Shown: positions 36,231 through 49,012 of the stretch, piece after piece
Numbering within the stretch: the stretch's first letter is position 1
Layout: the number at the start of each line of letters is the position of its first letter
Source: Rhipicephalus microplus
Lineage: Eukaryota; Arthropoda; Arachnida; Ixodida; Ixodidae
Direction: 5' to 3'
DNA length: 64,000 nt
Assembly (NCBI RefSeq): GCF_043290135.1
Contig: NC_134707.1
Location: forward strand, 68,501,906-68,565,905
Position numbers and translations under genes: made by a program
Notes under the pieces: generated by a model
Told to the model about the DNA's origin: nothing
What the model saw: the letters and a program-made list of their open reading frames with translations, nothing else
Database searches by the model: none

Positions 36231-38670
36231 GAGCGCTGGTACTGGGACGCTGAAAGACGCTGGGTACTCTGTGCAAAATGGCTTCGCAGGATTAAAGGGG
36301 GGGGGGTGCACATTCGCCATAAATGAATAAATAGAAGTAAAAAAATACAATATTGCGCACATTAACAATAAAAATGAAAAAAATCAAATACCCCACGACA
36401 GCATTCGAACTCATCACTTACAAATTTTATATGGTGTACTCTAGCCGCTAAGCCATGCCAGAACATGTCGGTTGTGTTGTAAAATGACTAGTATTCCCGA
36501 GAACACGTCATTTGACTTCATGTTTACGAGTCGCACAGTCAAGATTGACGCAATCTTTTTCTAGAAACAGCACTTGCGTCTTGATTCGACAGTGGCGAAC
36601 GGCTTACTGGCACTGAATGACATATGGATCGAGGCAAGAGTGCAATGTTTTTCGAAAAATCTACATTTCAACTGTGAAAAATTTCAGATTGACTGGGGGA
36701 GCAGCTGCAGATTGTAGGCTGCTGCTGCTGATATTTTGTTTTTCATTGATAGGCGCTTCTCGCAATTGCTACTGGTCAACATGTGCAGATGATTTAAAGT
36801 GACTTGTTTGGTACATATGCGCACACACGATTAGATATTGAATGTTTTTTTTCGCGCAAGCGACGATATAGCAGTGTACGTCCGGCGTGTCAGTGTACAG
36901 ATTTTAAGTTAATATAACACCTGCAGCTAAGAAACCAACGAATAAAATACTAATTAAATCTTCTGAAAAAAGTATATAAGTGTGTTAGTTCACTAAGGCG
37001 TACCGAGGTATCAACTGAAAATGGCGTGTTCATACATAAAAGTCAGAGAAGCACCGGCTACTGCACTAGAAAGAAAGCTTACGGTGACCGCCTGCATTGC
37101 TGAAAGTACGACACATCGATCGCCGTCGCTACTTGTGTGGGCACCGCACACGCTGACAAATGGTTAATTTAGGCTCAGTAGTGTCTAAACTATGCTCTGC
37201 CATCATTCTTACACTTTCGAATTGCATCTACTTAAACTAAAAAGCGCCGGTATAATGTACACCGATGTGGCTGGCAGGATAGGCCTGAAGCTCGCTGAGA
37301 CGGCTCACTGGGTAAGGCTGCTCTCGACGCAGCTGAGTTTCGACGCTTGACGTTTCTGCGTTTGAGCTTCGCAACATTTTTATCTGTTACCTATACTGCA
37401 CCTGATTGTGAGTAGAAGGTCAATAATTGCCTGAAATGCATTTCCTGAGTGGCGATTTTGAGCGACAGCTGTTTTTATGGCCTACGCTGGTAGTATACAG
37501 TGGGCGTGCCAGTGTACAGATTTGCAGTTATATCGGTGCCAACAACTAAATAAACACCCTGAAAATTTTAATGCAATACACTGACAACGTACGCCCAGGA
37601 TTCAGTTCACGAAGGCGTACCAAATTACCAACTGGAAATTGCGTGTACGCAATCGCGTACCGGTATTTCTCTTGCATGTCAGTCAGAGAAGTACCGGCTA
37701 AGTGCGGCTGGCAGCTTTCCTTGACCGCCTGGGTAGCTCAAAGCATAACGCACCGAACGTCAGCGCTCCTTGTGCGGACATTGACAGAAGACAAAATAGT
37801 CGATTTAGGTTCATAGATGTGTAAACTATACTTTAAAGTTATTCTCAGAATTTAACATTGTGAGTACACGAAGCAAGAAGCGACCGAAACATTTACACCG
37901 ATGCGGCTGGCACTAGATACCTAATTCTGGCTGGGCCGGGCTCTGGGTTAGACCACTCTCAACATGATAAGTAGGGATGGTTGAATTTCTGCATTTGAGC
38001 TTTCGAATAGTGTAGAAGCATAAGCATGGCCAGACATTCATTTACGTGGTGTGGTGAAATCGAATGACAGCTGCTTTTTTTCACGTTCACTGCGAAACCT
38101 TGCGAAGCGATCGAGAGAGGACTCATTTACGTTTCGTCAACTTGGCAGCATAAACAATTTTGTGTATCTGTTAGGAGGGGCATCCTGCTCCAGGAAACAC
38201 TGCAACACGGAATCGTTACAGCAATACACGACTGATGCGATTATCGCCGGCATACGCGGGGGCCACCAAAAACTTGCATTAATTGCTGCAATACGTACGT
38301 GCAGCAGAAAACTTACGTATTCTCGGGATCAATTAGGGTAGCATGTTGCGTGCCATCTAATCAAGCCTTTTATATTCAACGACACCGAAACATACTACGG
38401 TACATGCTACATAAATGTGCACGCTACACTGGTAGAAACAATGCGTGCCCCAGTATTCACCAGCGCATGCCAGTGAAAAGTCTAGCGTTTGGAATGCTTC
38501 CCAGTGTGCACCAGCACCACACCGGTTAAGTGAGCGCCCCTACCAGTGCGACACAGCTATTTCCCAGCGCGCCCAGCGAAGTACCACTAAATACCAGAGC
38601 GTACCAGTGTCTTTAGTATGTACCAGTGCTAAAAACCGTACTGGCATCACGTTAGAGATGCCGTTTTTTG
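36220..38670 (-). mobile_element. 2.4-kb non-coding repeat, copy 2 (inverted)
   Basis: Reverse complement of 24935-27350 over its whole length, with moderate divergence: the CGCTGG/CACTGG-rich ends (36220-36275 and 38500-38640), the internal tandem units (about 36840-38100) and the tRNA-like segment all reappear. No transposase ORF. Its left end abuts the truncated 5' end of the LINE at 36230. Confidence 0.65.
36399..36465 (-). other. tRNA-like segment inside the 2.4-kb repeat
   Basis: The minus strand has an A-box-like TGGCTTAGCGG (plus 36445-36455) and a B-box-like GAGTTCGAATGC (plus 36401-36412) at tRNA-like spacing. A convincing cloverleaf was not worked out, so it is probably a tRNA remnant and not a tRNA gene. 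Confidence 0.45.
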
Positions 38671-38680
38671 CGATAGGGTT

Positions 38681-38872
38681 TAGACGGACTCATTTACGGA
38701 CGGACAGAAGAACCGACGCACGAACAAATGGAGGCAAGATTAGACGGAAGTATGTAAGCACGGACAGATGCACGGACGGATGGACGCGGGCACGATTGCT
38801 CAGACGAACGATCGGATGAACGCTTCGCCCCACTCATCATTGGACACACTGTGGATATGCTGTGATTTTTTA
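38681..38872 (+). repeat. (GACG)-type minisatellite repeat, copy 3
   Basis: Degenerate GGAC/GACG array (38681-38820), then the right flank CGCTTCGCCCCACTCATCAT ... GTGATTTTTT (38821-38872), the clearest example of that flank in the window. Confidence 0.85.
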
Positions 38873-39844
38873 ACTGCTTTGACTAATGATTACCCTTAAC
38901 TACATGCTTTATGTGCTGAACTGGGCCTTCACCCACTTACTTACCTGCACAACACTTTTTTTTGCTACAAGCAGCAACCACCGTCCCTCAGGAAAGAATC
39001 ACTGACCATGGTGAATAGCCACTAGAAAATGTGTTGTTGAAAGTACAAGTGACGTAGACCACGAACAATATTTCTGTACGAGAAACGGCTCTCGCCATCT
39101 AGCCATCAATTTAGAGACACCATTTTTCTTTGCACTTCCTAGCACAGAGTTTTCCACGAAATGTGCCACCACTGCCACAATCTGCTAATGACCGGAGACG
39201 CTCAATAAAGTGCAGCTTCTGTTCACTTAACCTCTGGGTTTTATGCCGGGGGTGGCTACGTAAAATATAGAGTTGCAACATACACAGATTGCATGCATAC
39301 CCCACAGCATACAGAGCATACAGAGACATATTCCCGTGTTGTTGAAGCACACTGATACTCTACCACATCACGTGGGATAGCATGGCTCACACTCAAGAAC
39401 AGGAAGGCGACAACAACAGAGAGATGTGGGTGTCAATGCTGTCCAGCACGGCTTTTGAAGGCCAGCAGAGTCTAGGAGGGCAAAATGATGGCGAGAGCCA
39501 GCGGTGCCTTAAAATAGAGGCTCGACCACGCGGCGTTGTCCTGTTTTAGCAGGAAGGAAGTGTTCTTAGAAAATAATGTTTTGTTCTTCTTCTAGCATAG
39601 TGCTTCGAAACTCTTTTGGCTTGTACTAGTGCCAGGCAGGAGGCATCGGCAGAGTGATCGCGCACTCTGTGAAAGAACAGGCGGAAGTATCTAAAATGTA
39701 AAATCTTAACTCCGGTATTCTAGCATCCAATCTGTAAAAACAAACTATCGTCATGATGACAAGGACTGTGTTTAGTTGGTACTCAATAAGCCCGTCGTAT
39801 GACACCAAGCTCCAAGGAAACAGTTACACCCCGGTAACCCTGTC
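38873..39844. other. No gene recognised
   Basis: Unassigned sequence between the minisatellite repeat and a LINE. Short frames only. Confidence 0.5.
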
Positions 39845-41120
39845 TTGGTCAAGTGGATAGAAAACTTTCTTTCAGATCGCGCGCAATTCGTAGAATTTAA
39901 TGGTTCCATATCCAATAAATCTAACGTAACTTCTAGAGTTTGCCAGGGCTCGGTCCTTGGACCACTGCTATTTCTGATTTACATAAACGACCTGCCTGGC
40001 AACATCAATTCTAAAATCCGTTTTTATGCGGACGATTGCGTACTATATGACACCATTAGCACACCGCAGTGTCACCAAAAACTAAACGAGTCGTTTTCTA
40101 GGTTTTGCGCGTGGTGTAAAACGTGGCAGATGTCCGTAAATTTCCGCAAAACAGTATCCATGTCTTTTACTCACAAACGTTCCCTGTATAATTTCACGTA
40201 CTCATCTGCTGACATAAACCTTCAAAGAGTTACAGAATATAAGTATCTTGGCATTATTTTCACAAGTAACCTATCCTGGTCGAAACACATCGAATATGTA
40301 TGCACAAAGTCACTCAAGAAACTGGGTTATCTTCGGCGCACACTCAGCCGAGCACCGAAAGACACCAAACTCCTGATGTATAAAACATTAATTTGACCGA
40401 CACTCGACTACGCATGCTCCGTGTGGAACCCTTACCGAAAAGGCGAAATTAACAAAATTGAAGCCATTCAAAAGAAAGCCATCCGATTCATCTGTCGCAG
40501 GTATGACTGCGCTTTTTCACCAACCACAGCCCTCGTATCTCTAGAGCTAACCACCTTAGCTGCCCGTCGTGAAATTGAATCACTAACCTTTTTTCACCGC
40601 ATCATTCACTGTTCATATCGCCTGTCATCGAACAAATATGTCACATATGCAAGCCCCACTCAGACAAGAAGCAATCACACCCTTAATGTTTCCCCGTATC
40701 ATCCCCGCACAGACACGTTCAAATATAGCTTTTTTCCGCGAACAATTGAACGTTGGAATTTATTGCCTGGCCACGTGCGATCTCTTGACTTGCTTACATT
40801 TCCTTCTAAAATACAACTATTGTAAACTACGTACATATACCGCTTTGTTTCCTTTCCCCCTTTGTACGAGTGCACTTTTGTATTTAGATGTGTATATTAG
40901 GTCGATTTTATGTAACCCTTTACCATGCCGCTAAAACTGTACACTTCCTTCTATGTTGACTTTTGAACACCTGGTTTCGTCGTTAGTGCGTTTTCTTTCT
41001 TTCTTTTTGCTTTTGTTTCATCATTGAACTTGTTCGATGCACGGTTTTGTGCAATGTACCCACTCCTGCTATAGCCCCAAGAGGGTCTGGAGTATGTTAA
41101 AATAAAAAAAAATAAAGGAG
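39845..41120 (+). pseudogene. LINE RT C-terminal half with 3' UTR (one nonsense codon)
   Basis: The frame at 39845-40825 is open apart from one TGA (40394-40396). It shows RT motifs RVCQGSVLGPLLFLIYINDL and KIRFYADDCVLYDTI (catalytic ADD), then EYKYLGIIFTSNLSWSKHI and, after the stop, PTLDYACSVWNPYRKGEINK and RWNLLPGHVR near the end. This is a CR1/Jockey-like ORF2. The 3' UTR ends with 'atagccccaagagggtct' and an A-rich tail (41098-41120). It is 5' truncated, with no endonuclease. Apart from the TGA the reading is clean, so this is the youngest LINE copy here. Confidence 0.85.
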
Positions 41121-42872
41121 ACATGCTGAAGCTGAAATAGATACATATGTTTTCTTAGCGCTGTAGAAGGAAGTGGAATTCTCGCACATTTTTTCCTCAA
41201 CCCATCCAACCCGGCAAGGCAAAGTAACATGCCCAAAACTGTGTACGCCGGGATTACCTGCGAATTAGCCGTCCGTCTCACAATCACGCAAATACTGTCA
41301 CTTTAATAACACACGTCGAACCAATGGACAATAGATGCTGGATTTAGAAGGCGTGCTCCAGAGATACTGTCTTATACGCCCTAACTTGCGAGTGAGAATT
41401 CATCTGAGCGATGAATTGACGGCAGAAATAAATGCGAAAGTTGAGCAATTTCCAAGGAAAGTGCATTTATTGCAGTGCTGCTGAGATAATTGTCCACATT
41501 AGGAAAACATATAAAGCCAACATGGAGAAGCTTACACAATAGAAAGTTTTTGGGTTGAAATTTTTTGGGTTGGAAAATAGGAAGCTGTCATTTCGGTGGC
41601 CATGCGATGCATCTGCTGTAGTTAATTTACGTATGATTTGAAGAACAGCAGCAATGCGTTGTCAATGCCACTAAAAAACAACTTCGCGCGAAAATCCACA
41701 ACATAGACAAAGACGGCATGTTTAGCATAACATTGAGACAAGTTCTATAGAGGACTCTTCGTGTTCAAGCTTCCATTTGTAGGAAAAGTAATGAAATATT
41801 TTGTAAAGTGTTTATTTCATATAAAAGTGCCAACGAATTCGGCACATTGTCGTTCTTGCCAAAGGTGGACACAGAGTTCTTGGTAACATATAGGCCTTCT
41901 GAAAGCTCTGAACATGATGCATGTAGGTATGCACAGGTATTAAGCAAAACAGTTTTGCAGAATGCTGGAATAACAAAGTGACATATTGAATGACATGACC
42001 TTAAGCAAACGTTTTACTGCATATTGCGTTCTGCCCATAAAACTTACATTGGTGAGATTAAAGAGACGATTCGTTAGTACATCAATATGCACACTGCGAT
42101 AAAATGCAACATTTTTGACAAATGTAAAACCCTAGCGTTTTACAACTGAGTGAATATTTACTGTTCTATATTTCATTTGAGCATCTTGTTACCACTTCCC
42201 TTAGGCTGGACCATGAAAAGTTACACCAGAGCGGAAAGTGGGTCAGCAACGCAATATACGTGCTGTTTTTTTTTCACAATACACCTGCACATTTATATGC
42301 CACTGAAGCCACTGGCGGTTATTTGTTTAAGGTGCTTTTTTTCTTAAGTGAATCCGTTAACTGCCAGCCAATGTCATAAAAGGTGAAAGCAATCATTGAA
42401 AGTGCTACATATATTGCATTGGTGTGGTTGCCACAACTGAAAACAGTTAGCAAAACGAATGTAGTATACTAAGCGCAAATAAAGCATTGTAGCTCTACAT
42501 TCTGCGTATGGCCACAAGAAACTTCTGTTACTAACAAAAAAGCCTTCTCCTGTGCTTCACCACTAAAAAAGGAAGGCATCTAGATCAATAAGTAAGAATA
42601 TTGGTTTTCGCTAGACTCGCCAGTCATGCATTGAAAAGAAAAAGACAGCAATGGTATCGGACTCTAACTTTATTTTGGCGAAAAATCCAAAAGTCTATTT
42701 AGGGCAAGAACTGACATCTGGTGATGTTTCATGCGTCTGCACAAAAGTTGTCATCAAGAGATAAAACCACTATATTTTGTCACAATAACGTTACAGACTG
42801 CGAACGTGTTCACGTAAAACTGATGTTATGACAGCGTCATATGCTAACAACATCACATGATGTTATTTGGCC
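41121..42872. other. No gene recognised
   Basis: AT-rich, low-repeat-looking sequence up to the GGCC target duplication of element C. Short unassigned frames only. Confidence 0.5.
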
Positions 42873-43037
42873 TATAATGTAAATGCAAGGTAAACAACGG
42901 TAGCGGCGTCGGTACCGAAGCAGCAAGAGCAGGCCGAGTATACGGGCAGCGTCGCAGCAGCAATCAGGCAGTCCTAGCTCGTGCCTCGCGCCCACGTGTC
43001 GATGTCGCTGCAGTAGTGGGCATTCCTCTTCACTACA
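42873..43037 (-). repeat. Element C 3' LTR (165 bp)
   Basis: Reads TGTAGTG...CATTATA on the minus strand, so it ends in TA where CA is usual. This boundary is set by the GGCC target duplication. It differs from the 5' LTR only at an A/G in 'taaacRacgg/acagcgg'. Confidence 0.92.
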
Positions 43038-43051
43038 CTTCGTCCCCCGTC
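43038..43051 (-). promoter_or_regulatory. Polypurine tract of element C
   Basis: The minus strand reads GACGGGGGACGAAG directly before the LTR. It is purine-rich with two C interruptions. Confidence 0.65.
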
Positions 43052-43074
43052 GGAAAAGGAGCCATCCTGGCGAC

Positions 43075-46000
43075 TCACGGTGAACAGAGTATGAGCGGGT
43101 CGTAATAAGGTTTCAGCCGCTGTACGTGAACAATTTCACGTCCCCGAAAGCGCTGGTCTGTGGATGGCGTAACGGGTTCGACGATGTAGTTAACTGGTGA
43201 AGTCTGCGAGACAATGCGGTAGGGTCCCTGGTATTTTGAAAAAAACTTCGAGGAAAGCCCTGTAGGCACAGCGGGAACCCAAAGCCACACAATAGTGTCC
43301 GGAACAAAGTTGGGGTACGGGTGGTTATCGTCACGCCGAGATTTTTGTCTCCATTGGTCGATGGTTGTGAACGACTGGGCGAGCTTACGGCATTCCTCGG
43401 CGCGGCGGGCAGCTTCAGAGATGGGCGTAGACTCGGAGGAATCGGGGTGGTAGGGCAGAATGGTATCTAGTGTGGTGGAAGGGTCTCGGCCATATAACAG
43501 GAAAAATGGTGAAAAGCCCGTAGTCGCCTGTGGAGCAGTATTGTAGGCGTATGTCACAAAAGGCAGAATGAGGTCCCAGTCGGAGTGGTCTGAGGCAACA
43601 TACTTTGATATCATATCCCCCAGGGTACGGTTGAATCTTTCCGTCAATCCATTCGTCTGCGGATGGTAGGCGGTGGTAGTCCGGTGAATAATACGGCATT
43701 CGGCAAGGAGTGCGTTGACGACTTCAGAGAGGAACACACGTCCTCTGTCGCTAAGAAGTTCGCGCGGTGCACCGTGACGGAGAATGAAGTGCCGCAAGAG
43801 AAAAGAAGATACGTCGCGTGCTGTGGCAGCAGGCAAAGCGGCTGTTTCTGCGTATCGCGTCAGATAGTCGACAGCGACAACAATCCAACGGTTTCCGGAA
43901 GCCGTGAATGGAAGAGGCCCGTACAGATCGATCCCAATGCGGTCAAAAGGCCTGGCTGGGCAAGGAATTGGCTGGATCGGACTAGAGGTGTGATGAGGCG
44001 GAACTTTCCGTCGTTGGCACTGAGGGCATGACTGAATGTACTTGCGCAAAAAGGTGTACATGCCTCGCCAATAAAACCGGGAGGAAATCCGAGCGTATGT
44101 TTTGAAGATGCCCGCATGTGCGCACTGAGGGTCAGCGTGGAAAGCTGAACATATTGCAGCACGAAGATGGCGAGGTATGACAAGTAGCCACTTTCGGCCC
44201 TCAGACTTGTAATTCCTGCGATAAAGGAGGCCATCGTGGACCTCAAAGTGAGCCGCTTGACGGCGCAACGTTCGAGAAGATGGAGAAGTCGACGGATCTG
44301 AAAGGAATCGCAGAACAGAGCTGATCCAGTCATCCTTGCGTTGCTCAGACGCCATGTCACAGTTATCTGGGAACGCAACCATTTCGTCCACGGCAGATAA
44401 ACATGCAGAGCTTTCAGCGGACATAGGCGAGCGTGATAAAGCGTCGGCATCAGTGTGACATCGGCCAGACCTGTAGACAACACGCATGTCGAACTCTTGC
44501 AACCGCAAAGCCCAGCGAGCTAAACGGCCGGAGGGGTCCTTCAACGTGGATAACCAACAAAGCGCATGGTGATCGGTGACTACGTCGAAAGGGCGACCAT
44601 ATAGGTACGGTCTAAATTTACCTAGAGCCCATATAATTGCCAGGCACTCCTTCTCTGTCACAGAATAGTTCTTCTCCGCTTTGGTGAGGGTACGGCTTGC
44701 GTATGCGACTACGTACTCCTGGAATCCCGATTTACGCTGCGCGAGCACGGCGCCGAGTCCAACACCGCTGGCATCGGTGTGTACCTCCGTCGGAGCAGTC
44801 GGGTCGAAATGACGCAAGATTGGTGGCGAGGTTAACAGACGGCGCAACTTTTCGAAAGCATCGTCACAGGCGGGTGACCAAGCGTAACTTTTCGAGTCAC
44901 TGCGTAGAAGTTCAGTCAAGGGGGCGGTGATCATAGCAAAATTCCGAATAAAGCGGCGGAAATAGGAGCAGAGGCCAAGAACGCTGCGCAGATCCTTCAG
45001 AGACGCAGGTTTAGGGAACTCTGCAACTGCCCGAAGCTTGGCTCTGTCAGGAAGAATACCCTCTTTAGATACAACATGACCGAGGATGGTGAGCTGACTT
45101 GCGCCGAAGCGGCATTTCTTAAGGTTGAGCTGAAGGCCGGCGTCAGTTAGGCACTGCAGCACTTCATCTAGCCTGCGGAGATGCGTTGGAAAATCCGGGG
45201 AAAATATAATCACGTCATCCAAGTAGCACAGGCATGTTTTCCACTTCAGGCCACGCAAAAGATTGTCCATCATCCGCTCGAATGTTGCGGGTGCGTTGCA
45301 AAGACCAAAAGGCATGACACAGAATTCGTAAAGGCCATCAGGTGTGACAAAGGCCGTCTTAGGCTGATCTTCAGGTGCCAGAGGTACTTGCCAGTAGCCA
45401 CTCCGTAAGTCAATAGAAGAGAAGAACTCCGCACCTTGGAGGCAGTCAAGGGCATCGTCGATTCTCGGTAACGGGTAAACGTCCTTTTGAGTTATTTTGT
45501 TAAGACGACGGTAGTCAACACAGAAGCGAATTGACCCGTCCTTCTTCTTAACGAGAACGACTGGAGATGCCCAGGGGCTGTTTGAAGGCTGGATGACGCC
45601 ACGCTTGAGCATGTCAGCTACTTGGTCATCGATAACCTGGCGCTCGGCTGCGGACACGCGATAGGGTCTTTGACGCAATGGCGCATTGGTACCCGTGTTG
45701 ATGCGGTGACACACGGCTGACGTGCGGCCGAGGGGAGTATGCTGGCAGTCGAAGGAATAACGGAACTTGTTCAGTAGTCGTAGAAGCTGAGCACGTTGCG
45801 AAACGGTTAACGTGTCGGCGATGGAGCTGCTCAGTACGTCCGGCCTAGTAGTCTGCGGCGAAGAGGCACAGGTCACTCCGGCGACTTCGTGTTCGGCGGA
45901 AGGACCAGCCGGCATGTCGATAATTGCAGAAGGGTCGAGACTGTAAACACGCCCGACGCACTCACCCCGGAGTAGTGTTACAGGACATGACAACAGGTTC

Positions 46001-46539
46001 GAGATGAGTAGTCTGCTGACGCCGTCATGAAGTTCTAGAAGGGCATAAGGTAGCGGCGAACACTTGCGACGAAAGAAAAGAGCAGATGGCGTGGAAAGGG
46101 CACTAGACTCGGCGAGAGAGTTGCAAGACACCATGGTAAGGGCAAAAGAGTGCGGCGGTATGATGTCGTCTTCAGCAACAAATAGTTTGTCCCCGGTTTC
46201 ATGAGCGTCATATAATGGAGCGTCGTCAAACACTTCAAATGCCACCTCAGCGCGCGAGCAATCGATGACGGCCTTATTAGCGGAGAGAAAATCCCAGCCC
46301 AAAATGAGGTCATGGGAGCAGGAATCCAACACTAGCAATTCAACGACATAAATGAGGCCATCAATCGCGATGCGAGCAGTACAAGCAGCGGCCGGTGTGA
46401 CGTGATCTGCACTGGCTGTACGAAGTGATATACTAGCTAGTGGCGTCATAACTTTTTTCAGCAAGCGGCAGAGTCTAGCACTTATCACTGAAACTGCGGC
46501 ACCAGTGTCGACAAGAGCGAGTGCAGCGACGCCGTCCAC
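43075..46539 (-). CDS. pol: Element C Pol polyprotein (PR-RT-RNase H-IN), intact
   Basis: Counting from the GTG codon at 46539 (the frame is open further, to the slip site at 46635; made as a Gag-Pol fusion, so it needs no start of its own), 1154 residues are read without a stop. Protease: [13 protein letters not shown] at 11-13. [22 protein letters not shown] (339-358), [29 protein letters not shown] (409-424), YLDD at 439-442. RNase [18 protein letters not shown] (Asp589), [17 protein letters not shown]. Integrase: zinc ligands H801, H808, C838, C841; core D871, D931, E967 (D,D-35-E); GPY at 1105-1107. No chromodomain. It would copy element RNA into DNA and insert it into the genome. Confidence 0.95.
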   Translation of the reverse strand: MDGVAALALVDTGAAVSVISARLCRLLKKVMTPLASISLRTASADHVTPAAACTARIAIDGLIYVVELLVLDSCSHDLILGWDFLSANKAVIDCSRAEVAFEVFDDAPLYDAHETGDKLFVAEDDIIPPHSFALTMVSCNSLAESSALSTPSALFFRRKCSPLPYALLELHDGVSRLLISNLLSCPVTLLRGECVGRVYSLDPSAIIDMPAGPSAEHEVAGVTCASSPQTTRPDVLSSSIADTLTVSQRAQLLRLLNKFRYSFDCQHTPLGRTSAVCHRINTGTNAPLRQRPYRVSAAERQVIDDQVADMLKRGVIQPSNSPWASPVVLVKKKDGSIRFCVDYRRLNKITQKDVYPLPRIDDALDCLQGAEFFSSIDLRSGYWQVPLAPEDQPKTAFVTPDGLYEFCVMPFGLCNAPATFERMMDNLLRGLKWKTCLCYLDDVIIFSPDFPTHLRRLDEVLQCLTDAGLQLNLKKCRFGASQLTILGHVVSKEGILPDRAKLRAVAEFPKPASLKDLRSVLGLCSYFRRFIRNFAMITAPLTELLRSDSKSYAWSPACDDAFEKLRRLLTSPPILRHFDPTAPTEVHTDASGVGLGAVLAQRKSGFQEYVVAYASRTLTKAEKNYSVTEKECLAIIWALGKFRPYLYGRPFDVVTDHHALCWLSTLKDPSGRLARWALRLQEFDMRVVYRSGRCHTDADALSRSPMSAESSACLSAVDEMVAFPDNCDMASEQRKDDWISSVLRFLSDPSTSPSSRTLRRQAAHFEVHDGLLYRRNYKSEGRKWLLVIPRHLRAAICSAFHADPQCAHAGIFKTYARISSRFYWRGMYTFLRKYIQSCPQCQRRKVPPHHTSSPIQPIPCPARPFDRIGIDLYGPLPFTASGNRWIVVAVDYLTRYAETAALPAATARDVSSFLLRHFILRHGAPRELLSDRGRVFLSEVVNALLAECRIIHRTTTAYHPQTNGLTERFNRTLGDMISKYVASDHSDWDLILPFVTYAYNTAPQATTGFSPFFLLYGRDPSTTLDTILPYHPDSSESTPISEAARRAEECRKLAQSFTTIDQWRQKSRRDDNHPYPNFVPDTIVWLWVPAVPTGLSSKFFSKYQGPYRIVSQTSPVNYIVEPVTPSTDQRFRGREIVHVQRLKPYYDPLILCSP

Positions 46540-46625
46540 ATGTACGTCCAGAACATTCGTTGGTGAAGTGAGAGGCCTTGGTCTTTTCGCTGGCGACGCA
46601 GTTCCTGCCTCTGGAACTGCGGCAA

Positions 46626-47864
46626 TTAGTTTTCCCGCTCCGGCGATGAAGGACGACGACGCATCGGCGATGGCGAGCGGCGTCGAGGTGATGGCGAGCG
46701 GCGGTTAACAGGAGGGCGGTGGTCGGCGTACGATGACATCTGGTCGGGTGGCTGAGAGCCTGTGAACGAACGGCGCGGTGGCACATAAAGGGCAGGTTCG
46801 AAGGTCTGGTCGTAGCTCTGTCGGTAGACAGGAACGCGCCGACGGCAGTATCGCGCTATGTGGCCAGGTAGCCCACATGCAAAGCATATTGGGCGATTGT
46901 CGAGTGTACGCCATTGTCCACTACTCTGGAATGACCTTGACTGAGCGAACCGAGGAGTGGGTCGGAGCGACACGGCTGAGGGAAGCGACGTAAAAGTCTG
47001 AAGAGGTGGTCGAGCCGCTACTTCAGCATAGCTTAGAGGTGCATTTACCTCGGCACAGGCAACAGGGCTCGGCAAGGGTGAAGTGTCACGGGCAGATGGC
47101 AGAGCCGCGCAAACTTGCTCCTGGATGACCTGGCGAATGTTTGCTGGCAGAGGTGACGCTGGTTGGCCGGCTGTTGATAGCAGCGATAGCTGACGAGCGA
47201 CCTCAGCACGAACAAACTCCTTAATCTGCGATAGCAGCGACTGAAGGTCAGATGTGGTGGTCAGGCTGGAGAGGGTGTCATCCGGGACGTCAGGGCGTCG
47301 AGTGAGAAGACGCTGTCGTCGCAGCTCGTCGAAACTCTGACACAACTCAATGACCTCAGAGACAGTGACAGGGTTCTTGGAGAGCAGCATTTGAAAGGCG
47401 TCGTCGGAAATGCCTTTCATGATATGTCGCACCTTGTCAGTTTCGGCCATCGACCGGTCGACACGCCGGCAGAGGTCAAGGATGTCCTCTATGTAGCTGG
47501 TGAATGTCTCACCAGTTTGTTGGGACCGGCCTCGTAGGCGTTGTTCTGCGCGAAGTTTGCGCACACCAGGGCGTCCAAAAACATCTGCGATGCAGGTTTT
47601 GAAGGTAGTCCAGGTGGGGATATCCGCCTTATGGTTTCTGTACCACAGCTTGGCAACATCCGTTAAATAAAACATCACGGTGCCAAGCTTTGTGGGATCG
47701 TCCCATTTGTTAGTAGCGCTGGCTCGTTCATACGATTCCAGCCAATCCTCAACGTCTTTCTCGTCGGTGCCGCTGAAGATGTCGGGTTCTCGCAAGAGCT
47801 GTGCACCGGGACAGCTCCTGCGTGGCGAAGCCGGTGGGGGTGTGAAGACAGCGTCGTCAGGCAT
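46626..47864 (-). CDS. gag: Element C Gag, intact
   Basis: 412 residues from ATG at 47864. The same frame stays open upstream into the LTR (to 48020), but the ATG at 47864 is the first after the PBS and is the likelier start. Order: capsid-like region ([60 protein letters not shown]), a proline-rich middle, one perfect zinc knuckle [14 protein letters not shown], and a basic SPSPRRR tail that probably binds RNA. It ends EREN and TAA at 46626-46628, right after the frameshift heptamer. It would form the virus-like particle in which reverse transcription occurs. Confidence 0.93.
   Translation of the reverse strand: MPDDAVFTPPPASPRRSCPGAQLLREPDIFSGTDEKDVEDWLESYERASATNKWDDPTKLGTVMFYLTDVAKLWYRNHKADIPTWTTFKTCIADVFGRPGVRKLRAEQRLRGRSQQTGETFTSYIEDILDLCRRVDRSMAETDKVRHIMKGISDDAFQMLLSKNPVTVSEVIELCQSFDELRRQRLLTRRPDVPDDTLSSLTTTSDLQSLLSQIKEFVRAEVARQLSLLSTAGQPASPLPANIRQVIQEQVCAALPSARDTSPLPSPVACAEVNAPLSYAEVAARPPLQTFTSLPSAVSLRPTPRFAQSRSFQSSGQWRTLDNRPICFACGLPGHIARYCRRRVPVYRQSYDQTFEPALYVPPRRSFTGSQPPDQMSSYADHRPPVNRRSPSPRRRSPSPMRRRPSSPEREN
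46629..46635 (-). promoter_or_regulatory. Predicted -1 frameshift site, element C
   Basis: The gag frame reads G GAA AAC TAA. GGAAAAC is one base from the GGGAAAC of element A; here only the A-site codon re-pairs perfectly after a -1 slip (GGA AAA CTA). The slip bypasses the adjacent TAA and enters pol. Element D has the identical heptamer. Confidence 0.6.
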
Positions 47865-47912
47865 GACGGACGGCAGCTTTCGGCTACGCAGTTCCAGGAC
47901 TGGGGAAGACCG

Positions 47913-47926
47913 CAGCACCTCCACCA
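47913..47926 (-). promoter_or_regulatory. Primer-binding site of element C, tRNA-Ala type
   Basis: The plus strand reads CAGCACCTCCACCA, the tRNA-Ala 3' end with CCA. Three bases (AAA) separate it from the 5' LTR. Confidence 0.8.
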
Positions 47927-47929
47927 AAA

Positions 47930-48094
47930 TATAATGTAAATGCAAGGTAAACAGCGGTAGCGGCGTCGGTACCGAAGCAGCAAGAGCAGGCCGAGTATAC
48001 GGGCAGCGTCGCAGCAGCAATCAGGCAGTCCTAGCTCGTGCCTCGCGCCCACGTGTCGATGTCGCTGCAGTAGTGGGCATTCCTCTTCACTACA
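47930..48094 (-). repeat. Element C 5' LTR (165 bp)
   Basis: One mismatch to the 3' LTR, followed by the GGCC duplication. A gag-frame ORF extends into it without an obvious role. Confidence 0.92.
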
Positions 48095-48098
48095 GGCC

Positions 48099-48895
48099 CA
48101 TTGTAGAGCAATCTAGGCTGTATTACGAAACAAAGTGAGGTGCATAACGCTGCCCAAAGTGGCACGAAGAGGGTAGATAGAACTTATAAGAAACAAAATT
48201 ATGGCTTTCATATTAAAGTCGTCTTTTCGAAATGCGTTCCAGACCTTTTGAGTTTCTTCATATTACCTCATCAAGTATAAAATTGCATAAATTAAAGCGT
48301 TTTTGTAATGTTTTTCAAGAAGCAATAGCAGTGTAAGTCTCTTGTTTATAACTTAGTAATTCTGGAGCATTAAATATTTTTTTACATTAGGGCATTCATG
48401 GGCCCTGGTGCGCTTGAGAAAGAACAAAGCGAATCGGCCTCTGCCCCTGAGACCAAACGAGAGTGAGTATTTTTCTCTGGTTTTCATAACAGTATTATGA
48501 ATCTGAAAAGAAGCTGCACGTACTATCTGAGTTTTTGAAGTTGTTATTAGCTGGAATGCTTCACAGCTAGAAAACACACTGATATATGATGAAATTATAA
48601 TGCTGATGACATTGTCTCTACTATAACAGTGCATTTGTCACAATAATATTAAGCTTCTCTTGAGAGTATCTATAGTACCTTATCCTAATATCATGAAAGA
48701 ATTTTTAGAACATTGCAATAGTACTTAGGAATCCACATTGAATGTGCAAATAGTGCAAACAATGAGTGTTTGAGTAGGTTTTATTACACACACTAAATAT
48801 CTTTGCGAATAGAGTGGCCGAAATAGCAGGGCTTCCCTCGCGTCTGCAAATTAGCCCTCACGTAAACTTGACTTCCTTGCAGGTGGCTGCTCTAT
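48099..48895. other. No gene recognised
   Basis: Continuation of the low-repeat sequence interrupted by element C. No frame of note. Confidence 0.5.
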
Positions 48896-48941
48896 TATAA
48901 TATATATTATATATATATATATATATATAACTATATAACTA

Positions 48942-48978
<37 letters not shown>
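48896..48978. repeat. (AT)n-rich tract
   Basis: Imperfect AT repeat with ACTATA interruptions. Confidence 0.9.
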
Positions 48979-48981
<3 letters not shown>

Positions 48982-49012
48982 TAAAAAAATAAACTCTGTG
49001 GCTGCGGTGCAA

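Larger units (their letters stand above)
42873..48094 (-). mobile_element. Element C: complete, apparently intact Ty3/gypsy element
   Basis: A 5222-bp element with 165-bp LTRs that differ at one position, a 4-bp target duplication GGCC (42869-42872 and 48095-48098), PPT, tRNA-Ala-type PBS, an uninterrupted gag and an uninterrupted 1154-codon-plus pol in the -1 frame. The catalytic motifs of protease, RT, RNase H and integrase are present. It has no env. This is the only LTR element in the window with no visible defect, so it is a strong candidate for recent or current mobility. Confidence 0.96.

Noticed and set aside
46626..48020. Extended Gag start at 48020 for element C (464 aa)
   Set aside because: The extra 52 codons lie in the LTR and PBS. 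Relatives start after the PBS, so 47864 is preferred.
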